Numbered from the stretch's first letter, positions 13,665-21,169 are shown. The stretch is 32,538 bases of DNA from an uncultured Actinomyces sp. (GCA_938028585.1 CALIZH010000027.1:1-32538), one strand, 5' to 3'. Numbers and translations are program-made. Notes: a model not told the origin generated them from the sequence alone.

Positions 13665-14216
13665 ATGGGAAACCGCTCCAACCTCATCGTTATCACTGAT
13701 CGCGTTCAGATCGAGCACGTTATCAACAACACCAAGCTCTGGGATCGCGATCGCGAGATCACCCCCGATGAGCAGCTGCTGCCGCACAGCCTCGATCTGG
13801 TGACCAGCGTTGTCATGTACTCCCACTGGGGAGGCATGGGCGCTGTACTGGACGCGCTGCGTGCGTGCTACAAGTACGGTCTTCAGCGTAAGTCGCAAGA
13901 ATCCTACTTCGTGCGCATCCTCGCGCGTGCCTTCACAGCAGGCGACAATGAAGACACCGGCTCGGGAATCAAGCCGGTGTCTTTTGTTGCAGCGCATGAT
14001 GCGCCTCTCTTCACCTCCACCGAGCAAGTCATGTCACTCCTTGTGGACAGCAACTACCCGGTTGTTCCGGTCATCGACCTCACGGCTCAGGAGATTTACC
14101 TCTTCGAGGACAACTTCTTCGGCAGCGGAGAGGGTTCCCGTGGGGAGGCTTACCCGCTCGACAAGAACGGTCTCACGATGATCGCGCATCAGCTCACCAA
14201 GCTGATGCAGGACTGA
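13665..14216 (+). CDS. Hypothetical protein, 183 aa
   Basis: ATG 13665 has GAAAGAAG upstream, 12 nt after the previous stop. The protein starts with a strand (SNLIVITDRV) and has a Gly/Met-rich turn SHWGGMGAVL followed by a helix, a disordered patch AGDNEDTGSG, and a second half with VVPVIDLTAQEIYLFEDNFF. The alternating beta and helix content suggests a soluble cytoplasmic protein. Not recognised. Confidence 0.75.
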   Translation: MGNRSNLIVITDRVQIEHVINNTKLWDRDREITPDEQLLPHSLDLVTSVVMYSHWGGMGAVLDALRACYKYGLQRKSQESYFVRILARAFTAGDNEDTGSGIKPVSFVAAHDAPLFTSTEQVMSLLVDSNYPVVPVIDLTAQEIYLFEDNFFGSGEGSRGEAYPLDKNGLTMIAHQLTKLMQD

Positions 14217-14258
14217 AACCAACCATCATCCATACACACAAAGAAAAGAGAAACAACC

Positions 14259-14801
14259 ATGGGACTTGATATGTACCTGTCATACCGTCGCAACCTGGAC
14301 GGTATTCCCGAGACTATCCAGGTTGCGATGCGCAAGCAGGCATTCATTGATACCTGGCCGCACCTTGCCAAGTATTACATCAAGGACAACAAGCTCGACG
14401 CTGTCATCAACGAAGACATCGAAGCAGGCAAGCCTTACGAAGAGCAAATCATGTACTGACGCAAGGCCAATGCGATCCATAAGTTCTTCGTCGACAACTG
14501 TGCCAATAGTGTCGATGACTGCGAGCCTGTTCAGGTCACGATCGATGCTCTGAAGGATCTCGTCGAACGCTGCGAAGAGATTCTCAAGAGTGTCAAGAGT
14601 GGCCCCGATGACGATGAACTGATCATCGACGCAGATATTGCAGATGAACTCCTGCCTGCGCAGTCCGGCTTCTTCTTCGGTTCCACCGATTACGATGACT
14701 GGTACATCGAAGATCTCAAGGAGACCGTCAAGGCTCTCAAGCCTATCGTTGAGCACGCAGAGCTCTACACCGATCCGATCATCTACGAAGCATCGTGGTG
14801 A
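14259..14801 (+). pseudogene. Hypothetical protein interrupted by one in-frame TGA (66 aa, or 180 aa with readthrough)
   Basis: It begins MGLDMYLSYRRNLDGIPETI, nearly identical to the paralog at 14987. The frame hits TGA at 14457-14459 and continues intact to a second TGA at 14799, keeping the family's conserved end (ELYTDPIIYEASW against ELYPNPVIYEGTW). At the TGA site the 14987 paralog has Leu (YLRNA) and the 17355 paralog has Trp (QWSEA); here it reads Y-stop-RKANAIH. A TGG-to-TGA change explains it. Downstream codons show no decay, so this is a very recent nonsense mutation, leaky readthrough (UGA followed by C) or recoding. Function unknown. Confidence 0.75.
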
Positions 14802-14823
14802 TCGCAGTCTGATCTCACGCCAG

Positions 14824-14860
14824 CCCCTTCAGCGCATAGAAACACTGTGCGTTGAAGGGG
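14824..14860 (+). terminator. Rho-independent terminator
   Basis: CCCCTTCA (14824-14831) pairs with TGAAGGGG (14853-14860), extended inward by GCGCA/TGCGT, followed by TTTGTTCTCTT. Confidence 0.75.
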
Positions 14861-14894
14861 TTTGTTCTCTTCTCTTCTTTTCTCTATGTCTATA

Positions 14895-14937
14895 GGATAT
14901 CTTCGATGTCCCGATCACAGGATTGATAGAAATTCTC
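14895..14937 (+). promoter_or_regulatory. Hairpin-N11-TTGATAGA leader element, copy 3
   Basis: GGATATC-TTC-GATGTCC (14895-14911), CGATCACAGGA, then TTGATAGA and AATTCTC. The stem carries a T-G wobble where the copy at 21088 has C-G, which favours pairing as RNA. The hairpin starts 92 nt before ATG 14987. Confidence 0.65.
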
Positions 14938-14986
14938 TCTCATCTTCCATCCTCTCTCCAACTTTTCACGCAAAGGAGGCCCAATC

Positions 14987-15448
14987 ATGGGTCTGAGCAT
15001 GATGTTCTACTACCGCCGTAACCTGGACGGTATTCCCGAGACGATTCAGCGCGCGATGCACAAGCAGGCGATGCGCGACGCATACCCGCATATGTTCTCC
15101 GATGAGGATCTGAGTGAGATCGTCGACAAGAAGATCCAGAACGGCGAACCCTACGAGGAAGAGCTTCTCTACCTGCGTAACGCACACGCGATCCACGAGT
15201 ACCTCGTCAAGCACCTCGCAGATGGCGTCGACAACGCGGATTTCGGTCCCTACGAGGTTCCTATCGATTTCATTAAGAGGTTGGTGATCAGGGGCAGGTA
15301 CATCAGCAAGTACCGCATCACCCCTGCTAACTACCCGTACCCGAAGCTGCTCATCGAACAGTGGGAGAAGATCGTCGAGGTCTTCAGTCCTATTATTGAG
15401 AACCCGGAACTCTACCCGAACCCGGTCATCTACGAAGGCACGTGGTGA
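14987..15448 (+). CDS. Hypothetical protein, paralog of 14259 and 17355 products, 153 aa
   Basis: A strong AAAGGAGG site precedes ATG. Conserved points in this three-member family are the N-terminal strand and YRRNLDGIPETI, a helix with PHMF, the PYEEELL segment, AHAIHEYLV, and the C-terminal LYPNPVIYEGTW. It looks like a soluble alpha-beta protein. This intact copy shows what the gene at 14259 should encode. It has its own leader element (14895) and terminator (15459), so it is a single-gene unit. Function unknown. Confidence 0.8.
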   Translation: MGLSMMFYYRRNLDGIPETIQRAMHKQAMRDAYPHMFSDEDLSEIVDKKIQNGEPYEEELLYLRNAHAIHEYLVKHLADGVDNADFGPYEVPIDFIKRLVIRGRYISKYRITPANYPYPKLLIEQWEKIVEVFSPIIENPELYPNPVIYEGTW

Positions 15449-15458
15449 CAACCCCGCA

Positions 15459-15501
15459 CAACCCCTCCAATGCATGGAATTCCTGTGCACTGGAGGGGTT
15501 G
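15459..15501 (+). terminator. Rho-independent terminator
   Basis: CAACCCCTCCA (15459-15469) pairs with TGGAGGGGTTG (15491-15501), with an inner TGCA pairing, followed by CTTCTTTTCTT. Confidence 0.78.
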
Positions 15502-15523
15502 CTTCTTTTCTTGAATATATCTA

Positions 15524-15567
15524 GAGCATCTAATGATGCTCCGATAATCACACTGAGAAGAATTCTC
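15524..15567 (+). promoter_or_regulatory. Hairpin leader element, copy 4
   Basis: GAGCATC-TAAT-GATGCTC (15524-15541) followed by a 26-nt tail starting CGATAATCACA and ending AATTCTC. The stem sequence differs from the other copies but pairs fully; the TTGATAGA part is degenerate (CTGAGAAG). It starts 82 nt before ATG 15606. Confidence 0.6.
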
Positions 15568-15605
15568 CTACTGATACTCATACAAAAACAGAAAGGTGCA
15601 TCGTC

Positions 15606-15968
15606 ATGCACGCTATCAGGATGCAGACCGAAATCGGTCGCGAGATCTCCGAAACCGGTCTTGTCCCCCAGTTTGTTTACCTCGGTCAGTTCTGGGACGA
15701 CGACAAGCCCCTCTTCGAGAATGTCGACATTGATCCAGAAGGTCTCGAAGAACTGCCTGACGGCACCATTCTTCGCATCAACCGCACAACCTTCGATCAG
15801 AACCCGTTGTACTTCCGCAAGGAGCCCAGCAACACGGGCGATCCGTGGGTGAAGCTGGATCGAGAAGGCGAAGAATATCCTCGTATCGATCGCTCGGGTT
15901 TCTCCAGCCGATGGTCCGGTTTCGAGCACGCATCTGAGCTCATGATCATCTACGTACCGGAAAGCTAA
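15606..15968 (+). CDS. Hypothetical protein, 120 aa
   Basis: AAAGGTG lies upstream of ATG 15606. The N-terminal half has a strand (QFVYLGQFW) and an acidic stretch. The second half contains PDGTILRI, PLYF and DPWVKLDREGEEY, the recurring small-domain outline of the 333-1905 cluster. The end MIIYVPES is a hydrophobic strand. It is followed 5 nt later by the next start, implying an operon. Function unknown. Confidence 0.75.
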   Translation: MHAIRMQTEIGREISETGLVPQFVYLGQFWDDDKPLFENVDIDPEGLEELPDGTILRINRTTFDQNPLYFRKEPSNTGDPWVKLDREGEEYPRIDRSGFSSRWSGFEHASELMIIYVPES

Positions 15969-15973
15969 GAATC

Positions 15974-16141
15974 ATGGCATACCAGAAGATCAACCTCAAC
16001 ACTCTGCCGATCGGCACGGTCATCGATGTCATGCACATTGATGACACCGGATCGTACGTCGTCACACTGGGCAAGAAGCTCGATAAGAAATGGCATCGTC
16101 ACGGAGACGGTGCTGTCACCGCTCCAGGTGATCGCCGGTGA
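15974..16141 (+). CDS. Small hypothetical protein, 55 aa
   Basis: ATG 15974 is 5 nt after the previous stop. The product contains LPIGTVIDV, SYVV and KKWHRHGDG, the same glycine-turn, aromatic, Trp order seen in the small beta-rich family, in nearly minimal form. Its 3' end overlaps the frame of the next gene. It might be a complete single domain or the N-terminal part of a frameshifted longer protein. Confidence 0.6.
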   Translation: MAYQKINLNTLPIGTVIDVMHIDDTGSYVVTLGKKLDKKWHRHGDGAVTAPGDRR

Positions 16142-16664
16142 CAATGACAATGAACTTTACTTCGACGTAAGACGTATCATCGATATGGACTGGAATGACG
16201 CCACACACGAAGTACACACAGAGTTCGTTCCAAGACATAGGCTACGTGGCCTCGATCGTACGCTCCTGACCATCCTCACGAAGGAAACCATCAAGGAGGA
16301 CCTGGGACCGAGCAGATCAACACTGCTGTCGGTATCTGTACTCCTGGGTCATTACCACACCGAGTACCACACTCGGTACATTCCGTTGGAATGGAACCTC
16401 GATCTCATCAAAACGAAGATCTACGATCAGCGCGAGTATCACCTCACGGGTGGCGCTGCTATCGCTACGCTACGCGCGCTCACCATCCAACTCGGTGTCC
16501 CACTCGCAATCGAGAACAAGTACATCGACAAGAGCGTTATCGATGAGATGCATACCTACGGCATGCCACAGAGCCAGGAAATATCCTTCCTGCGTCTCGG
16601 TCTGGATCACCTCATGGAGATGGTCAAGGAACGCCGAACCAAGCAACCCAAACGACATCACTGA
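16128..16664 (+). CDS. Hypothetical protein, paralog of the 16690 product (start uncertain), 178 aa
   Basis: The frame is open from ATG 16026 inside the preceding gene, but that start has no ribosome binding site. GTG 16128, overlapping the end of 15974-16141, is the only later start before the conserved part. It aligns with the protein at 16690 through DMDWNDATHEVHTEFVP / SLDWTDETHTLNATYVP and RYIPLEWNLDLI / HYVPTDWNITII, then a helix (ATLRALTIQLGVPLAIE). The N-terminus is shorter than the paralog's, so a frameshift near 16100-16140 is possible. Function unknown. Confidence 0.6.
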   Translation: MIAGDNDNELYFDVRRIIDMDWNDATHEVHTEFVPRHRLRGLDRTLLTILTKETIKEDLGPSRSTLLSVSVLLGHYHTEYHTRYIPLEWNLDLIKTKIYDQREYHLTGGAAIATLRALTIQLGVPLAIENKYIDKSVIDEMHTYGMPQSQEISFLRLGLDHLMEMVKERRTKQPKRHH

Positions 16665-16689
16665 CTAACAAGAAAGAAGGTTTACCTAT

Positions 16690-17322
16690 ATGGAACTTGC
16701 ACCCAACCCGGAGCGACTCGACTTCGCAAAGGACATCAACAACATCAACCGAACTACGTCGGACATGATCTTCTCTGCATTAAAGCTCATCCCCCGCAAC
16801 GGTCAGAGGATCCACGACCTTCTCTACAAGGCAACGTCGCTTGACTGGACGGACGAGACACATACGCTTAACGCAACGTATGTGCCGAGCCCGAACAACA
16901 AGCATGGTAACGATGAGTACACGACGCTGAGCATCCTCGTTCAACTCGCCGAAAAGACATCTGTGGAAGTCACAGTTGATCTCATCCATCGGCACAAAAA
17001 GTACGTCCACTACGTACCAACCGACTGGAACATCACCATCATCCACAGGGGGCATCCCATCCGTGGTTTCGAACCCACGTGGGGCATTACGGCAGTCGTG
17101 CTTCGACAGTTGATCATGCAATACAAGATTGCTCTCGAAATTGCCGCAAATAAGGCTAAGGGTTGCTATCGCCCCGAGTACCACGACTACACCAAAAAGA
17201 ACTCAGCTCGATGGGAAGAAGAACTCTGGACCAAGTGGGGCTTAATCCATCTCATCGAGTATGTCATCTATCCGGCCTATGATCCAAGCTACCCAGGTCC
17301 ACAGCTCATCATCCAACTCTAA
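16690..17322 (+). CDS. Hypothetical protein, 210 aa
   Basis: AGAAGG precedes ATG 16690. Residues about 1-45 are helical (SDMIFSALKLIPRNG). The core aligns with the previous gene's product: LDWTDETH, a LVQLAEK strand region, YVPTDWNITII and a helix VVLRQLIMQYKIALEIA. The tail ends PGPQLIIQL. The tandem arrangement of two related genes 26 nt apart shows duplication. No catalytic motif found. Confidence 0.75.
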   Translation: MELAPNPERLDFAKDINNINRTTSDMIFSALKLIPRNGQRIHDLLYKATSLDWTDETHTLNATYVPSPNNKHGNDEYTTLSILVQLAEKTSVEVTVDLIHRHKKYVHYVPTDWNITIIHRGHPIRGFEPTWGITAVVLRQLIMQYKIALEIAANKAKGCYRPEYHDYTKKNSARWEEELWTKWGLIHLIEYVIYPAYDPSYPGPQLIIQL

Positions 17323-17354
17323 GCACAGGCACACAGAAAGGAGCACCCACCATC

Positions 17355-17924
17355 ATGAATGGAGCACAACTTGTTTACCTCCGAGATCTCTCGGATGTCC
17401 CGCCTGACGCGCAGATGGAACTGCGCAACTTCGCACTTCAGCACATGTATCCGTCAATGGCTGCTCATATTGCCGCGTCCATGATGCTCGGTGACATGCG
17501 TGACATCATTACGCAGTTCCCCTACGAGGAACTGCTCATGCAATGGAGCGAGGCGGAAGCCCAGATCCTCTACGACTTCTTCAAGTGCAGCGTCAAGGAA
17601 TATGACGACGACCCGGATTCGATCGACTTCTACGATGGTTACATCATCAATGACTTCGGCCAGCTCGATGACCTTGCCTCCCGATGCCACATGATGCTTG
17701 GTGTTCTGAACTCGTCGAAGCGACACATGGATCCCGAGGACTGGAGTTCGTATGTCATCCGTGAAGCCATCAATCAGCAACTACCCGTTCCCTACGAAAT
17801 GCTCAATCAGGTTGACTTCGTTGGCTACGAGATGTTCCTGCATCGCACGATCGATGCGGTGAAGCCGATCATCAAGCTCGATCGCTTGTACCCGGATCCG
17901 ATCGCATTCCGCCTCATGTGGTGA
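17355..17924 (+). CDS. Hypothetical protein, divergent paralog of 14259/14987 products, 189 aa
   Basis: AAAGGAG lies 11 nt before ATG 17355. It shares the family landmarks of 14987-15448: LVYLRDLSDVPPDAQ at the start, HMYPSM, PYEELLMQWSEAEAQILYDFF in the middle and LYPDPIAFRLMW at the end. The Trp in MQWSE (codon TGG) occupies the position of the in-frame TGA in the 14259 gene. A middle insert (about 85-150) is unique. A terminator follows at 17952. Function unknown. Confidence 0.75.
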   Translation: MNGAQLVYLRDLSDVPPDAQMELRNFALQHMYPSMAAHIAASMMLGDMRDIITQFPYEELLMQWSEAEAQILYDFFKCSVKEYDDDPDSIDFYDGYIINDFGQLDDLASRCHMMLGVLNSSKRHMDPEDWSSYVIREAINQQLPVPYEMLNQVDFVGYEMFLHRTIDAVKPIIKLDRLYPDPIAFRLMW

Positions 17925-17951
17925 GAACTGATCAAGGGGAGCATAGAGCCG

Positions 17952-17992
17952 GAGAGAGGGAAGGGCGGTATTTATCCGCCCTTCCCTCTCTC
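17952..17992 (+). terminator. Long perfect hairpin, terminator
   Basis: A 17-bp perfect stem (17952-17968 with 17976-17992, outer GAGAGAGGG) and a 7-nt loop TATTTAT. It lacks a T tract but closes the 15606-17924 run. Confidence 0.65.
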
Positions 17993-18032
17993 ATATACAC
18001 AACACAAGGACAAAACAAGAAGGGACAAATCA

Positions 18033-18371
18033 ATGAACCTCGAAGAAATGACTATCCAATACCAAAAGGCTTGCGCCAAGGCCGTCACTGAAGCCATCCA
18101 TCAGGTGGTATCCCAACACGATGTCACAGACCTCGTTGAACAGGGCTTCAACGTGGCAACCTACTTGTACGAAGGCACAGACTTCTGCATTTGTGTCGAG
18201 GTAGGTAAAGACAACTACTGGGGTATAGAAAAGCCCTACACTGATGTATCGGATCTCAACGAGGCACTTCAGGAGGCCCTTGATAACCTCGGTTGGGAGG
18301 TCGTGCTCAACGCTATGTTCACTGAAGACATCCAATCGACCAGCCAGATTATCTTCTGGGCACTCGCGTAA
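18033..18371 (+). CDS. Hypothetical protein, 112 aa
   Basis: AAGAAGGGA precedes ATG 18033. It has an N-terminal helix (KACAKAVTEAIHQVV), then strands FNVATYLYEGTDFCICVEV and NYWGIEK, and a C-terminal helix (LNEALQEALDNLGWEVVL). This helix-sheet-helix layout fits a small soluble protein. It begins a run continuing to 20335. Function unknown. Confidence 0.7.
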   Translation: MNLEEMTIQYQKACAKAVTEAIHQVVSQHDVTDLVEQGFNVATYLYEGTDFCICVEVGKDNYWGIEKPYTDVSDLNEALQEALDNLGWEVVLNAMFTEDIQSTSQIIFWALA

Positions 18372-18401
18372 CTAACTCTTACCACAGACAGAAACATCAT
18401 C

Positions 18402-19223
18402 ATGGAAACAGAACCGTTCCCCGGAGCAACATTCACTCCTAACCCTGGATCCGAGCCTCGTGACGAGAAGAGCCGACGTTATTGGATGGACTGGTCACAT
18501 ATCCAGTTCGCCATGTTCCACACGAAGATCCAGCACTCGGATCACACCGAGTACCAGCACTACGAGAATCGTTGTAGCTCTCTGCTCGTCTACAAGGATC
18601 ACGCAGAACTGCGCATTCCCCAGGGTCTTGTTCGTTATGACCTTAACCCGGAATTCATTGAGAAGCTCAATTGGATTGATTGGGAAGCAACAAAGGCAGC
18701 TCGCGGGGAAAAGATTAAGCAGATCATTGATCAGATGGCCAAGCAGCAGAAGCAGCCGGTTGCTGATCTGTCGCAGCTCAAGATTGGCAGCGTCCTGCTC
18801 ACCGGTAAGCCCACGTACGGATACGATCATTACAGCTTCCATCGAGAAGACGCAATCGTCTTGGGTGTCACCGGATACCGCGTGTGCGATGACTGGATCG
18901 AATGCATCGGCTTTGAGAACTTCTTCCCAGGGGAATCCTGGGGGACACACTTCTCTGGCTGGGGCGGTATGTCTGGTGGTTACACCCGTGGTAACACATA
19001 CAACGACATCGGAACTCTCCAGAAGCACGCGAATCTGTACCTCATCCAGGAAGGCACCGGCAAGACCTGGGCAGAGTACAACTACGAGCATGATCCCTAC
19101 GTCCCGCGTGACGTGCTCTCACGAGCCCGTGCAACGAAGAACATGGTTGATGACTACCTGCGTGGCGTCGGCATGCCACGCAACAACCGCCGTGTCGAGC
19201 AAATGCTCGGCATTGGATACTGA
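18402..19223 (+). CDS. Hypothetical protein, 273 aa
   Basis: ATG 18402 follows the previous stop by 30 nt; the ribosome binding site is weak (AGACAGAAAC). The first half has aromatic strands (RYWMDWSHIQFAMFHT) and a charged helix (IKQIIDQMAKQQKQ). The second half has LKIGSVLLTGK, VLGVTGYRV, a Gly/Trp-rich stretch (GWGGMSGGYTRGNTYND) and a basic C-terminal helix (MPRNNRRVEQMLG). It is the largest unrecognised protein of this run. Confidence 0.72.
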   Translation: METEPFPGATFTPNPGSEPRDEKSRRYWMDWSHIQFAMFHTKIQHSDHTEYQHYENRCSSLLVYKDHAELRIPQGLVRYDLNPEFIEKLNWIDWEATKAARGEKIKQIIDQMAKQQKQPVADLSQLKIGSVLLTGKPTYGYDHYSFHREDAIVLGVTGYRVCDDWIECIGFENFFPGESWGTHFSGWGGMSGGYTRGNTYNDIGTLQKHANLYLIQEGTGKTWAEYNYEHDPYVPRDVLSRARATKNMVDDYLRGVGMPRNNRRVEQMLGIGY

Positions 19224-19256
19224 CCGGACATCACAAGACAAGACAAGGCAGGAAAC

Positions 19257-19448
19257 ATGCTGAACGCAATCACAGGTTGGATCCTTGGTGACCCTCATCA
19301 AACCAGGCATCTCGATCCGGCTGAGGCAGGCACGCTTACCATCACGAAGCAGGACATGATCTGCATCGCCAAGTCAGTGCTCGTTGCAAGCGCGATCATG
19401 GCGATCGTCATGACGCCTGTTGTTCTCAACCTGACGCTATCAATCTAA
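19257..19448 (+). CDS. Small membrane protein, 63 aa
   Basis: ATG preceded by GCAGGAAAC. The N-terminal 35 residues are soluble. One TM helix (about 38-58, VLVASAIMAIVMTPVVLNL) lies at the C-terminus, giving a tail-anchored layout. It pairs with the next membrane protein. Function unknown. Confidence 0.6.
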   Translation: MLNAITGWILGDPHQTRHLDPAEAGTLTITKQDMICIAKSVLVASAIMAIVMTPVVLNLTLSI

Positions 19449-19476
19449 ATCACAACACAGAAAAGGAGGCAACACC

Positions 19477-19701
19477 ATGGGAGTATTCGGCCTTCTCGCC
19501 CTCCAGCGAGTAGACGAACTTGAAGAAGAGCTTAATCGACTCAAGAAGGAACAGGGGCTGACTGATCAGTCTGAGCATGATACCGACGAGATGCAGATCG
19601 CGGAGAATGACCTGAAGGCACTCTTCGCTACGATCGCCTGTGTGGTCGGCGTTGCGCTCATCGCGGGCGTTAGCCTGGTGCTATGGCTCATGCTCCATTA
19701 A
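19477..19701 (+). CDS. Small coiled-coil membrane protein, 74 aa
   Basis: A strong AAAAGGAGG site. Residues about 9-27 form a short coiled coil (ALQRVDELEEELNRLKKE), an acidic spacer follows, and a C-terminal TM helix (about 50-73) ends the protein. The coiled coil would face the cytoplasm if tail-anchored. It might pair with the product at 19257. No family recognised. Confidence 0.68.
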   Translation: MGVFGLLALQRVDELEEELNRLKKEQGLTDQSEHDTDEMQIAENDLKALFATIACVVGVALIAGVSLVLWLMLH

Positions 19702-19777
19702 CAAGCTCGCTGACTCGCTACCGCACCACTCTCTACCCTCTGCTCTCACGCTCTATCACCAGAAAGGTCACGCAACC

Positions 19778-20335
19778 ATGACTGCACCTGCTCACCCTCT
19801 CCTTCACAGGATCCTCTCTACGACAAACACCCCTTGGAACGACTGGACCTCATGTCTCGTCTACCACCACAAGGCCGTCGACGAGATGTCTGATTGGATG
19901 GAGCGAATGCATCGCTTTGAAGTGATCATGCTGGACCACATCTACCCTCAGGTTGCTGAGATTGCTCGTAGCGATACTGAATTCGAGCAGATGATCAATA
20001 AAGTGGAACTCAGCGTTCGAGATATGGCCATCGCAGATAAGCATAATCGTATTCGCTGCGAAAAGATCATCATTGCATGGGACAAACTATCTGGGCTTGT
20101 CCGAGAAACTCTCAGCAAGAAGCCCACACGAGAGCAGATCGATGCGCTTCTTGATCGATGCTATGAGATGAGGGACGATACATCGCTTGATCACAAAACT
20201 CGACAGGAAGCACGAAACACGACCTACGCACTGAACAGGGTGCTGTGGGATTGGAATCTCTCTGAGACGATCACGCCTCTCAGGTTCTACCCGAACCGAG
20301 ATCCTCGCTTCGATCGCTACAAGATCTCGATCTGA
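19778..20335 (+). CDS. Hypothetical helical protein, 185 aa
   Basis: ATG 19778 with AGAAAGG upstream is preferred over the frame opening at 19640, which would overlap the previous gene. The product is mostly helical (DEMSDWMERMHRFEVIMLDHIY, EQMINKVELSVRDMAI, QIDALLDRCYEM) with a basic end (NRDPRFDRYKISI). The 5' spacer (19702-19760) is C-rich and G-poor. A terminator follows at 20343. Function unknown. Confidence 0.7.
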   Translation: MTAPAHPLLHRILSTTNTPWNDWTSCLVYHHKAVDEMSDWMERMHRFEVIMLDHIYPQVAEIARSDTEFEQMINKVELSVRDMAIADKHNRIRCEKIIIAWDKLSGLVRETLSKKPTREQIDALLDRCYEMRDDTSLDHKTRQEARNTTYALNRVLWDWNLSETITPLRFYPNRDPRFDRYKISI

Positions 20336-20342
20336 GTAACAG

Positions 20343-20394
20343 CCCCTCTGGGACAGTATGTGATCCACGCGATCGCAGGTACGTCCCAGAGGGG
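20343..20394 (+). terminator. Rho-independent terminator
   Basis: CCCCTCTGGGAC (20343-20354) pairs perfectly with GTCCCAGAGGGG (20383-20394), followed by TTAGTTTTCT. The same stem sequence is reused at 21819-21875. Confidence 0.8.
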
Positions 20395-20438
20395 TTAGTT
20401 TTCTAGTCTCTCGTCCACACATCTGTGTACTTGTGACA

Positions 20439-20481
20439 GGGCGTTGTTCAACGCCCCGAATCTTGAACTGATAGAACTCTC
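20439..20481 (+). promoter_or_regulatory. Hairpin-TGATAGA leader element, copy 5
   Basis: GGGCGTT-GTTC-AACGCCC (20439-20456), then CGAATCTTGAACTGATAGAA and CTCTC. The stem is completely different in sequence from other copies but equal in length. It comes right after a terminator and 226 nt before ATG 20665, with a possible gene remnant between. Confidence 0.6.
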
Positions 20482-20507
20482 TTTCTATCCCACATTCTCT
20501 TCTCTCA

Positions 20508-20606
20508 CAAAACGTCGCTGCATGCGATAGCTCAAACCCTGAGGCCATCAAGGATCTTCGTGATTCCAACGTTATGTACTGGGGCGACGATCCCATCGAA
20601 CTCTGA
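20508..20606 (+). pseudogene. Possible remnant of a small gene
   Basis: A frame without a start codon ends in a protein-like segment (DSSNPEAIKDLRDSNVMYWG, then DDPIEL) with normal codon use for this replicon. The only nearby ATG (20522) is in another frame and meets TAG at once. It sits at the distance from leader copy 5 where a gene start is expected, so a small gene with a frameshift is plausible. Evidence is thin. Confidence 0.3.
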
Positions 20607-20664
20607 ATCCAACCACACAACCCCAACAACCCATACATTCCCACATATATAGAAGGAGTTTGCG

Positions 20665-20955
20665 ATGCCCCGTCGCAACAAGCGTTCCAACGATTACTAC
20701 AGCCCCGATAGCTTCGCTGATGGCTTCGATGCTCTGGACGCCCTGTCTCTGAGTAGCCCTACTCGCGCAACCATGATCGGTTGCACGTGTCCCCACGGCC
20801 CTGGTGGCCGTGATTGCACGTGTTGTGGCGATGCACCGGGCAAGCCCAGGACTGCTGCTCGTCGCGCTAAGAAGCGCAGCAAGCGACAGGAACTCAGGTC
20901 CTCGCTCAAGGGCTACTACCGTAGTGCTCGCGAGTACTACGAGTACGCAGACTGA
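20665..20955 (+). CDS. Basic Cys-rich hypothetical protein, 96 aa
   Basis: AGAAGGAG precedes ATG 20665. The N-terminus is basic (PRRNKRSND). A Cys-rich centre (CTCPHGPGGRDCTCCGD) could bind zinc. A strongly basic stretch (RTAARRAKKRSKRQE) and a Tyr-rich tail (YYRSAREYYEYAD) follow. This composition suggests nucleic-acid binding, but no family is recognised. Confidence 0.68.
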   Translation: MPRRNKRSNDYYSPDSFADGFDALDALSLSSPTRATMIGCTCPHGPGGRDCTCCGDAPGKPRTAARRAKKRSKRQELRSSLKGYYRSAREYYEYAD

Positions 20956-20973
20956 ACAGCCACAACAACACAG

Positions 20974-21059
20974 TAGCTCCCCTACCCCTACCCTCTCTCA
21001 GAGCAGTGTGGCGACACACGCTCAACAGAGAACGAGGCGGGGTGGGGGAGCTATTTTTT
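20974..21059 (+). terminator. Rho-independent terminator with long insert
   Basis: TAGCTCCCC-T-ACCCC (20974-20988) pairs with GGGGT-G-GGGGAGCTA (21039-21053), followed by TTTTTT. An inner GTGT/ACAC hairpin lies in the long loop. Confidence 0.75.
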
Positions 21060-21087
21060 CAACCATATCTTCTGTCCCTTATATATA

Positions 21088-21130
21088 GGACATCTTCGAT
21101 GTCCCGATAACAGAATTGATAGAGCTTCTC
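21088..21130 (+). promoter_or_regulatory. Hairpin-N11-TTGATAGA leader element, copy 6
   Basis: GGACATC-TTC-GATGTCC (21088-21104), then CGATAACAGAATTGATAGA and a 3' TTCTC. Preceded by TATATATA, which could be a -10-like sequence. Starts 82 nt before ATG 21170. Confidence 0.65.
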
Positions 21131-21169
21131 TAGCTCACACTCTCATCTCTCTTAAGAAAGAACACAACC

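Noticed and set aside
14259..14801. UGA-as-Trp recoding of the whole replicon
   Set aside because: Many intact genes in the window end at TGA (ssb, GH16, the coiled-coil gene and others), so only this one codon is exceptional.
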